This document shows positions 55,627 to 63,224 of a stretch of DNA of 64,000 bases, in pieces. The notes under the pieces are model-generated. The model did no database searches. It had not been told where the DNA came from and was given only the letters and a program-made list of their open reading frames with translations. Position numbers and translations under genes: made by a program. The stretch is taken from NCBI RefSeq assembly GCF_900142755.1, contig NZ_FRCA01000002.1, positions 124,001-188,000 on the forward strand, in the 5' to 3' direction. Each line of letters opens with the position of its first letter. The first letter of the stretch is position 1. The stretch is from Halomonas cupida (lineage in GTDB: Bacteria; Pseudomonadota; Gammaproteobacteria; Pseudomonadales; Halomonadaceae).

Positions 55627-56991
55627 ATGACACAGCACAAGCCCTCGACCCTGCCCCCAGCCCATGACGGCCAGGGGAGTGACCTGAAACGCATCCTCGG
55701 ATTACCGGCGCTGGTGTTCTTCGGCCTCGCCTATATGGTGCCCTTGACCGTCTTCACCACCTACGGCGTGGTCACCGAAACCACCAATGGCCATGTCCCC
55801 ATGGCCTATATCATTACTCTGGCGGCGATGTTCTTCACCGCCTGGAGCTACGGGCGCATGGTCGAGCATTATCCGGTCGCCGGCTCCGCCTACACCTATA
55901 CCCGACGTGCCTTTGGTGGGCGCATCGGCTTCATGGTCGGTTGGGCGCTACTGCTCGACTACATCTTTCTGCCGATGATCAACTACCTGGTGATCGGCAT
56001 CTACATGAAGGAGTATTTTCCGGCCGTTGATCAAGGCATATGGATACTCGGCGCCACTGCCGCCGTCACGCTACTGAACGTGCTCGGTATCAAGCTGGTC
56101 GCACGCATGAATCTGATCATCATCGCCTTCCAGTTCGTGTTCCTTGCCGTTTTCATCGCCATGGCCTTCAGCGTCATGGCCAGCGGTAGCGCCCCATCCC
56201 TTCTGGCGCCCTTCCATAGCGAATCCCTGCAATGGGCCTCGATTGTCGGAGGCGCCGCGATTCTATGCCTGTCGTTTCTCGGCTTCGACGCGGTATCGAC
56301 CCTGAGCGAGGAGACCCGCAATCCGAAGCGTGATATCCCACGCGCCATCATGCTCTGCACCCTGGTCGGAGGCCTGCTGTTCATCCTTGCGTCCTGGGTG
56401 GGGCATATGGTGTTCCCTGACTACAGCCGGTTCGGTAGCGTCGACTCGGCAGCCGTGGACGTGATGCGCCATACCGGCGGCGCCTTCCTCGTCACCTTCT
56501 TCACCGCCGCCTACGTAGCCGGATGTTTCGCGTCGGCCATGGCCTCCCAGGCCAGCGTCGCCCGCATTCTCTACGCCATGGGTCGCGATCATGTCCTGCC
56601 GGGGGTCTTCGGCAAGGTCAGCAAGCGCTATGGCACACCACTGGGATCGACATTGATTGTCGGTGCCATCTCGCTGCTGGCACTGGTCATCAGCCTCGAG
56701 CTGGCAGCGACCATGATCAGCTTCGGCGCTCTGGTGGCCTTCTCCTTCGTCAACCTTTCAGTGATCAAGCACTACCTGCTGGATGAACATCTACTGCAGC
56801 CTCGGAACCTGGTGCGTTATGGCGTCATGCCCGGCATCGGCTTCCTGCTGACCATCTGGCTGTGGACCAGTCTCTCCGGCTATACCTTCCAGGTCGGCTT
56901 GAGCTGGGTCGCTGCTGGCTTCCTCTACCTGCTCTATCTGACTCGCATGTTCAAGCAGGACGTACCGGATCTGGAGCTCAAGGAAGTCTGA
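55627..56991 (+). CDS. APC-family amine/amino-acid permease (PuuP-like)
   Basis: A 454-residue twelve-helix permease of the amino acid-polyamine-organocation superfamily. It begins with G-L-P-A-L-V-F-F-G-L-A-Y-M and has an unwound helix 1 region, plus F-L-G-F-D-A-V-S-T-L-S-E-E-T (about 218), a family signature. Close to PuuP-type putrescine importers. The upstream spacer is full of short CACCGACA-type repeats. It ends the polyamine cluster and is followed by a terminator. Confidence 0.9.
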   Translation: MTQHKPSTLPPAHDGQGSDLKRILGLPALVFFGLAYMVPLTVFTTYGVVTETTNGHVPMAYIITLAAMFFTAWSYGRMVEHYPVAGSAYTYTRRAFGGRIGFMVGWALLLDYIFLPMINYLVIGIYMKEYFPAVDQGIWILGATAAVTLLNVLGIKLVARMNLIIIAFQFVFLAVFIAMAFSVMASGSAPSLLAPFHSESLQWASIVGGAAILCLSFLGFDAVSTLSEETRNPKRDIPRAIMLCTLVGGLLFILASWVGHMVFPDYSRFGSVDSAAVDVMRHTGGAFLVTFFTAAYVAGCFASAMASQASVARILYAMGRDHVLPGVFGKVSKRYGTPLGSTLIVGAISLLALVISLELAATMISFGALVAFSFVNLSVIKHYLLDEHLLQPRNLVRYGVMPGIGFLLTIWLWTSLSGYTFQVGLSWVAAGFLYLLYLTRMFKQDVPDLELKEV

Positions 56992-57040
56992 GCCTCTTCA
57001 GCTCGAAGCCTCTTGATCTCCAAGACTCGTCATCAACGAG

Positions 57041-57064
57041 ATCGCCCCGCTTCAGCGGGGCGAT
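57041..57064 (+). terminator. Terminator after the APC permease gene
   Basis: Perfect ATCGCCCCGC / GCGGGGCGAT stem with a four-base TTCA loop, then TCTCCG. It lies between convergent genes and may act on both. Confidence 0.8.
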
Positions 57065-57090
57065 TCTCCGAGACGCCAGATCGACGAGGA

Positions 57091-57684
57091 TCACTCCTCG
57101 CGCAGTGACGACAGCGCCATCTCCAGCGCCTCGGCATACTCATGATCCGCCACGGCTCTGGCCGCATTATCCTCGAAATACTGCAGTGCTGCCGGTTCGT
57201 CTTCGAGCGACTGGTATTCGTGCAGCGACTGGATCAACTGAGGGGTCAAGGTATCCAGTTGGGGCCGAACATCACTGGCCAGATCCGGCGGGTTATCGAA
57301 AGGCGGTTGCGATGCCTGCTGCCACTGCTGATGCAGCTGCTGCTGGACTGCCTTGCTGGCATCGAACTGGTCCTGGAAGAAGGCGCGAGCCAGTTGCTGA
57401 TCAACCCCCTGCTGCTGCGCCTCTACCACCACCCGCTCGAGAATCTGCGCCTCACGCTCCGGCGCGTTGATGGGTGCTCCGGAGTTCCATTTGGCCATGG
57501 CCACATCAGGCGCAACGGCCAGGCGTTGCTCCACCTGGCCAAGCAGTCCATCCACCGTCTCCCGGGCCTCATCAGAGGCCTGCCGATCCGCCGCCAGGAC
57601 GACACCGCTGATAAGTAGACCTGCAGCAATCCAGCCCAGGCGGCGAAGCCCGAGGCTTCCGGCTCCCAGTGAAACTCGATTCAT
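57091..57684 (-). CDS. Periplasmic chorismate mutase, AroQ gamma class
   Basis: A 197-residue exported enzyme converting chorismate to prephenate. A signal peptide spans about residues 1-32 (hydrophobic G-W-I-A-A-G-L-L-I-S-G-V-V-L, cleavage near V-L-A-A). The mature part has the AroQ helical core: V-A-M-A-K-W-N-S-G (about 61, catalytic Lys) and A-P-E-R-E-A-Q-I-L-E, F-F-Q-D-Q-F-D-A-S-K. The role of secreted chorismate mutases in free-living bacteria is not clear. It stands alone. Confidence 0.88.
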   Translation of the reverse strand: MNRVSLGAGSLGLRRLGWIAAGLLISGVVLAADRQASDEARETVDGLLGQVEQRLAVAPDVAMAKWNSGAPINAPEREAQILERVVVEAQQQGVDQQLARAFFQDQFDASKAVQQQLHQQWQQASQPPFDNPPDLASDVRPQLDTLTPQLIQSLHEYQSLEDEPAALQYFEDNAARAVADHEYAEALEMALSSLREE

Positions 57685-57755
57685 GGCTTGTCTTCCTTGT
57701 GATCTTCGAGATGCTTCAAGTTCCCTGCCCGAGACTGTGCTGTCAACCTCTCACC

Positions 57756-57971
57756 TCAGATGGTGCCATCAGCCAGCCCGGATTCCATGGCATACAACTT
57801 GGCGACACGGCGACGGAAATCCTCATCGGTGGAGAATTCGGCCTCGAGCCAGGCCTTGACCAGATCATTGGTCAACCAGGCGCCAACGATTCGAGCACCG
57901 ATGCCCTTGGCCTTGTTGGCGGCAATCGAGGCACCGACACCGGTGCCACAGACCACGATCCGCCTATCCTG
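57756..57971 (-). pseudogene. RpiB-family isomerase remnant
   Basis: An open frame of about 70 codons with the nucleotide-end of an RpiB/LacAB-family isomerase: V-C-G-T-G-V-G-A-S-I-A-A-N-K (active-site region), followed directly by G-A-R-I-V-G and a C-terminal tail (F-R-R-R-V-A-K-L-Y-A-M-E). Intact proteins are about 140-150 residues. The N-terminal half is gone (stop codon TAG upstream, in frame) and the about 30 residues normally between A-N-K and G-A-R-x-x-G are missing. It is therefore a doubly deleted remnant. Confidence 0.75.
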
Positions 57972-58203
57972 AGGTCACCCGAGTGGTCACGGCACGTGCA
58001 ATATCGGGAAAATCCACTGGCTGCTCACATGCAGGCCACTGCCTGCCCGTTTCACGAAAATGTGCCCGAAGCCTGTAAGGCTGAGCAAATGTCTTCGACT
58101 ACAGGAGGGCTAACGGATGACATGTAATGAGCCTGTGCAGGCTTCATGACAGCAAGGACAACACGACATTCACGCGCGACATCAACACCTGGCGAGAATA
58201 ACC

Positions 58204-58713
58204 ATGGAAAAAACCGACCTCAGTGAAAAGCATTCTGCAAGAACTCCTTATATCAATGTCGATAGAATCGGTTTTTTCGTTGCACTATATGGCGTATCCC
58301 TGATTCTTATCTGGATTGGAGCCTTCAAGTTCCACCCCGACGAAGCAGAAGCCATCTCAGACATCATTCTTGCATCACCGCTGATGTCGTGGCTGTACTA
58401 CATTCTCGATATCAACCAAGCGTCCATATTGATAGGTGTAGTGGAAATCATCGCCGGCATTCTTCTTGCGCTCTACCCAGTATCACGGAAAGCCGCAGTA
58501 GCTGGCGGGACTATCGCCTCCTGTATTTTTCTGGCAACCATGAGCTTTCTGCTGACCACACCAGGTGTTCTTCACACCAGCAGTATCAGTGGAAACACTC
58601 TAGCGTTTCCCTCACTATTCGGCGGGTTTCTTCTCAAGGATGTAGTGCTTCTCGGCGTATCACTCTGGATCATTTCTCGAAGTGGCTCAGAGATTGTCCA
58701 CTCTCATCACTAG
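58204..58713 (+). CDS. RclC/YkgB-family membrane protein (DUF417)
   Basis: A 169-residue inner-membrane protein with four helices, of the DUF417 group that includes E. coli RclC. The start G-F-F-V-A-L-Y-G-V-S-L, W-I-G-A-F-K-F-H-P-D-E-A (about 38-48) and L-G-G-F-L-L-K-D-type ending are family features. In E. coli the homologue is part of a reactive chlorine resistance operon; no rclA/B/R is seen here. It stands alone, with a lower-GC start than neighbours. Confidence 0.85.
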   Translation: MEKTDLSEKHSARTPYINVDRIGFFVALYGVSLILIWIGAFKFHPDEAEAISDIILASPLMSWLYYILDINQASILIGVVEIIAGILLALYPVSRKAAVAGGTIASCIFLATMSFLLTTPGVLHTSSISGNTLAFPSLFGGFLLKDVVLLGVSLWIISRSGSEIVHSHH

Positions 58714-58974
58714 TTCATGGTTGGACATGAGCCAGGCAAACTGTCCATACATCCAGAATAAGCAATTTCCTACACACATCATTCCTCCCGCGCCTGTTCA
58801 GGATGGGTAGACTTTCTTCAGGGATCCAGAAAAACGTGTATCCCTGATGTAAGGAAATCGGTCCAGAGGTGACCTAATGGTGGGACGTGCGGAAAAAGAC
58901 CTCCACGTCTCAGGTTTCCCATAACAGCTAAACTGCACGTCGCTGAAGAGCGCGTGTTGTTCAAGGAGAGTTAC

Positions 58975-59190
58975 ATGAAAGCCTCAATGATTGGCGGTGC
59001 CCTGTTGTCCCTCATGCTGGTTTCCGGTGGCGCATCCGCCATGGATTCCGAAGCACTAAATGAATCCCGTGAAGCCCTGGACCAGAGCTACATGGAAACC
59101 CAGGAAGCCATGGAGAATCGTATTGACACGCTTGAAGCTGAAGTCGAGGAACTCAAGCAACAGCTGATGGAAGCCCAGTCCGAGAAATAA
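58975..59190 (+). CDS. Small secreted coiled-coil protein, copy 1
   Basis: A 71-residue protein with a signal peptide (M-K-A-S-M-I-G-G-A-L-L-S-L-M-L-V-S-G-G-A, cleavage after A-S-A) and a mature part of about 48 residues that is acidic and forms a heptad-like coiled coil (L-E-A-E-V-E-E-L-K-Q). There is no lipobox. Strong AAGGAGAG site. It is about 80 percent identical to a second copy 560 bases downstream. I know no family. It resembles small periplasmic coiled-coil proteins in design. Confidence 0.8.
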   Translation: MKASMIGGALLSLMLVSGGASAMDSEALNESREALDQSYMETQEAMENRIDTLEAEVEELKQQLMEAQSEK

Positions 59191-59204
59191 CAGAACGGGC
59201 CGCT

Positions 59205-59243
59205 CTCTGCTGGTCTCCGGTTCTCCGGTGGAGACCAGCAGAG
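59205..59243 (+). terminator. Terminator after small secreted protein 1
   Basis: A 14-bp stem CTCTGCTGGTCTCC / GGAGACCAGCAGAG with an 11-base loop, followed by CTTTCCTC. It ends the copy 1 transcript, so the two copies are separate units. Confidence 0.85.
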
Positions 59244-59738
59244 CTTTCCTCAAACCACACGATGAGATTCAGGTGCATGGCCCATATCCATGCCATGCCG
59301 CCTCATGGCATTTCTCGGGAAACTTCTTGCAGCAGCAAAAATGGTTTTCCATGAAAAGAGCCTTTCATCTCTATCAGAAAACCTCCAGACCCTGATTTCT
59401 CTGTCTGCAACGTGGCTCCGTCATCGATGATCGACCAGTATTTTTCGTGACAATCCACGCGCTGAAGAAAACCCAGCATTGTGCCGAATCGTCACCAAGA
59501 CATGTTGCCTATGCCAAACCATGCATCCCCCCTACCCCTATAGCTCGCTTCAAGATATACCTGAACTTGTGCAAAAAGCTCATCAAGAGATGGCTTAGTT
59601 ATGGCAGGGAAAACGGAGGTGGAGATAAGGCAGAGATAAAGAAGCTACCCTTGCGCTTTTCCCCGGCCCTTGCACTTGATATCAAGCCTCAATGCTGTAG
59701 ACACACTTCTTTCAAGGACTTCTTTCAAGGAGAGTCAC
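59244..59738. other. Spacer between the twin small secreted genes
   Basis: The 495 bases between the copy 1 terminator and copy 2 have lower GC than the rest and contain no recognisable gene. Just before copy 2 there is an exact 13-bp tandem duplication, ACTTCTTTCAAGG at 59705-59717 and 59718-59730, whose second unit contributes the AAGG of the ribosome-binding site. The copy 2 promoter must lie here but I cannot place it. Confidence 0.6.
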
Positions 59739-59954
59739 ATGAAAACCTCAATGCTTGGTGGTGCCCTGCTGTCCCTCATGCTGGTAGCCGGTGCTGCATC
59801 CGCCATGGACTCCGAAGCACTCAACGAGTCTCGCGAAGCCCTGGACGAGAGCTATATGGAGGCCCAGGAAGCGATGCAGGATCGTATTGACGCACTGGAA
59901 GCCGAAGTCGAAGAACTCAAGAAGCAGCAGATGGAAACTCAGTCCGAACAGTAA
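59739..59954 (+). CDS. Small secreted coiled-coil protein, copy 2
   Basis: A 71-residue paralogue of copy 1. The signal peptide (M-K-T-S-M-L-G-G-A) and the coiled coil (L-E-A-E-V-E-E-L-K-K) align without gaps, as do the start of the mature part, M-D-S-E-A-L-N-E-S-R-E-A-L-D. Changes are conservative and spare the heptad positions. It has its own ribosome-binding site and hairpin terminator. Function unknown. Both copies lack cysteine. Confidence 0.8.
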   Translation: MKTSMLGGALLSLMLVAGAASAMDSEALNESREALDESYMEAQEAMQDRIDALEAEVEELKKQQMETQSEQ

Positions 59955-59970
59955 CAGCTAACGACCCTCC

Positions 59971-59994
59971 GCTGGCCTCCATCAGGAGGCCAGC
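59971..59994 (+). terminator. Terminator after small secreted protein 2
   Basis: GCTGGCCTCC / GGAGGCCAGC stem with a four-base ATCA loop, 16 bases after the stop. No T-tract. Confidence 0.75.
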
Positions 59995-60438
59995 CATACC
60001 TCCCCTACCCATAAAGCACCTTTACGCTCCCCCCTGATGGATCGCGACGATGCAGTCTTACTCTGATATTGCCCCCCCCCTGGACATTGCCCCCTGGACG
60101 TTGGTCCGAGGACCTGAGCTCGAGCGGCCTTGCGTCGGTGACGTAATCCAGCGCGACTATACTTCTGTGCTCCGTCGGGCTGGCACAACGACGTCATCCG
60201 GAGACACTCAGAGCCCTGGCTCGAGCCCCGGTGGCCTTCAGGCATATTCGGCCCTCTCGTCACGCAGAAGCCTCGTATCCCTTGTTCCAGGCCAGCATTC
60301 AGGTGAGGTGGTGCTTGCATCCACCTGACCGGCTCCGGCATTCTTGCATGGCAGGATTACTGTGTATTCCATGCCTCAGCACCCTTGCTTGCAGGATACC
60401 AGCCCACAAGCATTCGCCTGGGTGGGACGTTCTGTGTT
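59995..60438. other. Intergenic region without a recognisable gene
   Basis: I see no credible gene here. It holds a run of nine Cs (60072-60080) in a local near-duplication (ATTGCCCC...TGGAC twice, 60069-60102). The open frames have repetitive, unfamily-like translations. Nothing else is assigned. Confidence 0.55.
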
Positions 60439-60536
60439 GAACCATGTGCTTGAAGCCATGTACCTGGAAGCATGTATATAGAACCATGCATCTAGAACCA
60501 TGTGTTTGGAATCACGTGTTCAGAATCACGTCTCTC
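60439..60536 (+). repeat. Seven degenerate 13-15 bp tandem repeats upstream of the IalB-like gene
   Basis: Units begin at 60439, 60452, 60467, 60481, 60495, 60509 and 60523, each a variant of GAACCATGTGTTTG (GAAGCCATG, GAACCATGC, GAATCACGT). The array ends 28 bases before the ATG at 60565. Several units hold an ATG. Confidence 0.8.
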
Positions 60537-60564
60537 CAACGGAAAGGAAAGGAGAAGTCTCTTC

Positions 60565-61080
60565 ATGTTTGATCAACTAGCGTCCCGCCTACGCACTGCA
60601 GGCCTGCTTGGTTTGATGGCCCTGTCGCCCGCGGCGTTCGCTCAGGATTCAGGCCCGGCAGTCGACACCGAGCAGTTTCAGGACTGGGAGGTGAATTGCC
60701 CAGTGAACGCTGCCGATGGCGACTGCTCCATGACCCAACTGGTCGACGGTTCCAATGGCGAGCCGGTGCTGCGTGTCGTTGTCGGTAATCCACCGCAGCT
60801 CGACAGCTCCGCCATTACCTTCCTGACTCCACTGGGTGTGCGCCTGGCTCCGGGGCTGCAGCTCCAGGTTGGCAGCAATGAACCTATCGGTATGCCCTAT
60901 CAGATGTGCGTACCCCAGGGCTGTCGTGCCGACCTGCCGATCCGGCCGGAACTGCTCACTCAACTGCGAGGTGGCAGCTCCGCCACTGTCAGCATGATCG
61001 ACCCGAATGGGCAACGCGTTAACCTGAACGTCTCGCTGATGGGCTTCAGCGACGCCAAGCAGCGCATCGACCAGAATTGA
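60565..61080 (+). CDS. IalB-like invasion-associated locus B family protein
   Basis: A 171-residue periplasmic protein with a signal peptide (cleavage near P-A-A-F-A-Q) and a beta-rich domain. Family markers are D-W-E-V-N-C-P, C-S-M-T-Q-L-V-D and M-C-V-P-Q-G-C, with four cysteines likely in two disulfides. The ATG at 60565 has GGAAAGGAG upstream. Named from Bartonella, but homologues occur in many free-living bacteria and the molecular function is not known. Confidence 0.88.
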   Translation: MFDQLASRLRTAGLLGLMALSPAAFAQDSGPAVDTEQFQDWEVNCPVNAADGDCSMTQLVDGSNGEPVLRVVVGNPPQLDSSAITFLTPLGVRLAPGLQLQVGSNEPIGMPYQMCVPQGCRADLPIRPELLTQLRGGSSATVSMIDPNGQRVNLNVSLMGFSDAKQRIDQN

Positions 61081-61092
61081 TCGGACCCCCGC

Positions 61093-61120
61093 TCACCGGT
61101 GGTCAGTCGGCCACCGGTGA
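61093..61120 (+). terminator. Terminator after the IalB-like gene
   Basis: TCACCGGTGG / CCACCGGTGA stem of ten pairs with an eight-base loop, 13 bases after the stop. No T-tract. Confidence 0.7.
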
Positions 61121-61270
61121 CCTCCATCCTACCGCCGGACTCACGACCCACCATTCCTGCAACTCATCACTCCCTCAACGCTGTGGCGTGCGGTTTGTCG
61201 CCAACATACTCTATCAGCGAGTGATTGCTGTGCTATACCTGTTGAGTGCTCCCACCAACAGGACTAGCCG

Positions 61271-61885
61271 ATGTCCCCCGAATATCTACTGACGACGCTG
61301 GTCGTAGTACTCGCTCCCGGCGCCGGTGTGCTGTACACCCTCTCCATTGGCCTGACAGATGGTGCTCGCGCCAGTATTGCCGCAGCCGCAGGTTGTACTC
61401 TGGGCATCCTGCCCTCGCTGATCGCCGCCGTCACGGGATTGGCTGCCATATTGCATACCAGTGCCCTGGCCTTTCAGATCATCAAGGTCCTCGGTGTCCT
61501 GTATCTGTTGTACATGGCATGGAGAACGCTGCGTGACACCACTCCCCTGGCCGTTGAAACTTCCGCGTCACCCCGCCATTCAATGATGCGCACCGCTGCC
61601 AAAGGTACTCTGCTGAACGTCCTGAACCCCAAGCTGTCACTGTTCTTTCTCGCCTTTCTGCCACAGTTCGTCAGCGCAAGTGGGCCTGCCGCCGTGATCG
61701 AAATGCTCATGCTGGGCGCGGTCTTCATGCTGGTGACTCTGGTGATATTCATCGGCTACGGCTGTGGCGCAGCCTGGCTTCGTCGCCATGTGGTCGACCG
61801 CCCGTCGGTACAAGCCTGGATGCGGCGCAGCCTTGCCGGGGTCTTTGTCCTGCTGGGAGCAAGACTGGCGGTCAGCGAGCGCTGA
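61271..61885 (+). CDS. LysE-family amino-acid exporter
   Basis: A 204-residue inner-membrane exporter of the RhtB/LysE family with about five or six helices. The opening P-G-A-G-V-L-Y-T-L-S-I-G-L-T-D-G-A-R-A-S-I (about 16-36) and N-V-L-N-P-K (about 116-121) are family signatures. Substrate is unknown. It converges with the LacI gene, with only five bases between stops. Confidence 0.92.
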   Translation: MSPEYLLTTLVVVLAPGAGVLYTLSIGLTDGARASIAAAAGCTLGILPSLIAAVTGLAAILHTSALAFQIIKVLGVLYLLYMAWRTLRDTTPLAVETSASPRHSMMRTAAKGTLLNVLNPKLSLFFLAFLPQFVSASGPAAVIEMLMLGAVFMLVTLVIFIGYGCGAAWLRRHVVDRPSVQAWMRRSLAGVFVLLGARLAVSER

Positions 61886-61890
61886 TCCGC

Positions 61891-62892
61891 TCAGAGAGGA
61901 GCCGGTCCGGTACTATTTCTTACCACCAGTTCGAAAGGCATGGTGCGACGAGCATCCCGCTTGACGTCAGTGCCCTCGATCATACTGACCAACAGGGACA
62001 CGGCCTCACGACCAAAATCCTCGGCGGGCTGGGCAATGGTGGTAATTGGCGGGTCGCTGTAGCGTGCAAAGGAGATGTCATCGAAGCCCGCCACCGAGAT
62101 ATCCTCGGGAACACGCAGGCCGGCCTCCTTGAGACGCTTGATGGCGCCAATGGCCATTTCGTCATTCTCACAGAAGATCGCTGTTGGGCGTTGGCGCTGC
62201 TCCAGCAGCGACGCTACTGCGCGATACCCGGAAGCCAACGAGAAATCCCCGGGGCAGATCAGCTTCTCATCCGGCGGAATCCCTGCATCCTCCAACGCTT
62301 CCTGATAGCCGCGTAGTCGGTCACGGGTCAAGGGGCTCAGGCGCGGCCCCTTGATCATGCCGATACGGCGATGCCCCAGTTGAACCAGGTGCTCAGTCAT
62401 TACGCGGGCTGCAGCGCGATTGTCCAGGTGTACGCGGGGGCAGAGCGCGTCGTCCATGACCTCACAGGCATTGACCATGGGGAGGGGGTCGAGGCTCTGC
62501 TGATCATCAAACGGATAGAAGGCCCGCAGCTGGATGATGCCATCTGCCTGGCGGTTGGTGACCATGGCGGCATAATCGCGCTCGGCCTGCTCATCGGCCA
62601 TGGTATTGCACAACAACACGGCATACCCCTGCCGACTGGCCGCTTCCTGAATGCCACTGATCACCCGTGCAAAGAAGGTATTGGCAACCGTTGGCACCAG
62701 CACGACGAGATTACGGGTCCGCTGGGAGCGGAACTGGACAGCGGTCATGTTGGGACGGTACCCACTACGCTCGACAGCGGCCAGAACACGCTCCCGGGTC
62801 TCGGGGGACACGACATCCGGCGACTTCAATGCTCGAGAGACTGTCGCGACCGACACGCCAGCCATCTCCGCCACCTTGCGTATATTGGTCAT
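61891..62892 (-). CDS. LacI/GalR-family regulator
   Basis: A 333-residue regulator with an N-terminal helix-turn-helix and hinge (I-R-K-V-A-E-M-A-G-V-S-V-A-T-V-S-R-A-L, residues 4-22) and a sugar-binding-protein-like core (L-V-V-L-V-P-T-V, F-C-E-N-D-E-M-A-I-G-A). It is divergent from a Gfo/Idh/MocA-type oxidoreductase gene, and a palindrome ATGTAACCGGTTACAT lies between them, as expected for its operator. Confidence 0.93.
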   Translation of the reverse strand: MTNIRKVAEMAGVSVATVSRALKSPDVVSPETRERVLAAVERSGYRPNMTAVQFRSQRTRNLVVLVPTVANTFFARVISGIQEAASRQGYAVLLCNTMADEQAERDYAAMVTNRQADGIIQLRAFYPFDDQQSLDPLPMVNACEVMDDALCPRVHLDNRAAARVMTEHLVQLGHRRIGMIKGPRLSPLTRDRLRGYQEALEDAGIPPDEKLICPGDFSLASGYRAVASLLEQRQRPTAIFCENDEMAIGAIKRLKEAGLRVPEDISVAGFDDISFARYSDPPITTIAQPAEDFGREAVSLLVSMIEGTDVKRDARRTMPFELVVRNSTGPAPL

Positions 62893-63157
62893 ACTCGCAG
62901 TCTCTTTTCCTCACTTGCGCTCGAATATTGGGTTGCCCAAGACATACAGTCTAATTCAAGTCAGACTTTGCAACAGTTTTCAATGCGTTGAACCTTCTCT
63001 TCAGATAACGGCAACCTCCAACCGTTGGAGGCCCTCTCCTCCTCAAGCCTGAATGGCCGGCCCGAAAGAGACGTGAAATCAATCCTCTGACATCAGGTCA
63101 CGACTTAGGTCGCATTGTTCCGCACCAGTATCCGTTACATGATTTGGGCACGAACCA

Positions 63158-63173
63158 ATGTAACCGGTTACAT
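63158..63173. promoter_or_regulatory. Putative LacI-family operator
   Basis: Perfect 16-bp palindrome ATGTAACCGGTTACAT, 52 bases upstream of the oxidoreductase start. A further GTTACAT half-site is at 63134-63140, and another palindrome, CCTCCAAC-C-GTTGGAGG, lies at 63015-63031. The central CCGG with GTAAC/GTTAC arms is typical of LacI/GalR-family sites. Confidence 0.7.
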
Positions 63174-63224
63174 CGACCAATTTCCATGGTCAATTGAATA
63201 CTCTTGTACATACCCGGAGGTCCC

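Noticed and set aside
59447-59738. Long open frame overlapping the start of small secreted protein 2
   Set aside because: It has no recognisable domain, no ribosome-binding site, and a composition unlike coding sequence here.
60050-60438. Open frames in the spacer before the IalB-like gene
   Set aside because: Repetitive translations (S/G/P-rich) and a nine-C run; no domain, no plausible start.
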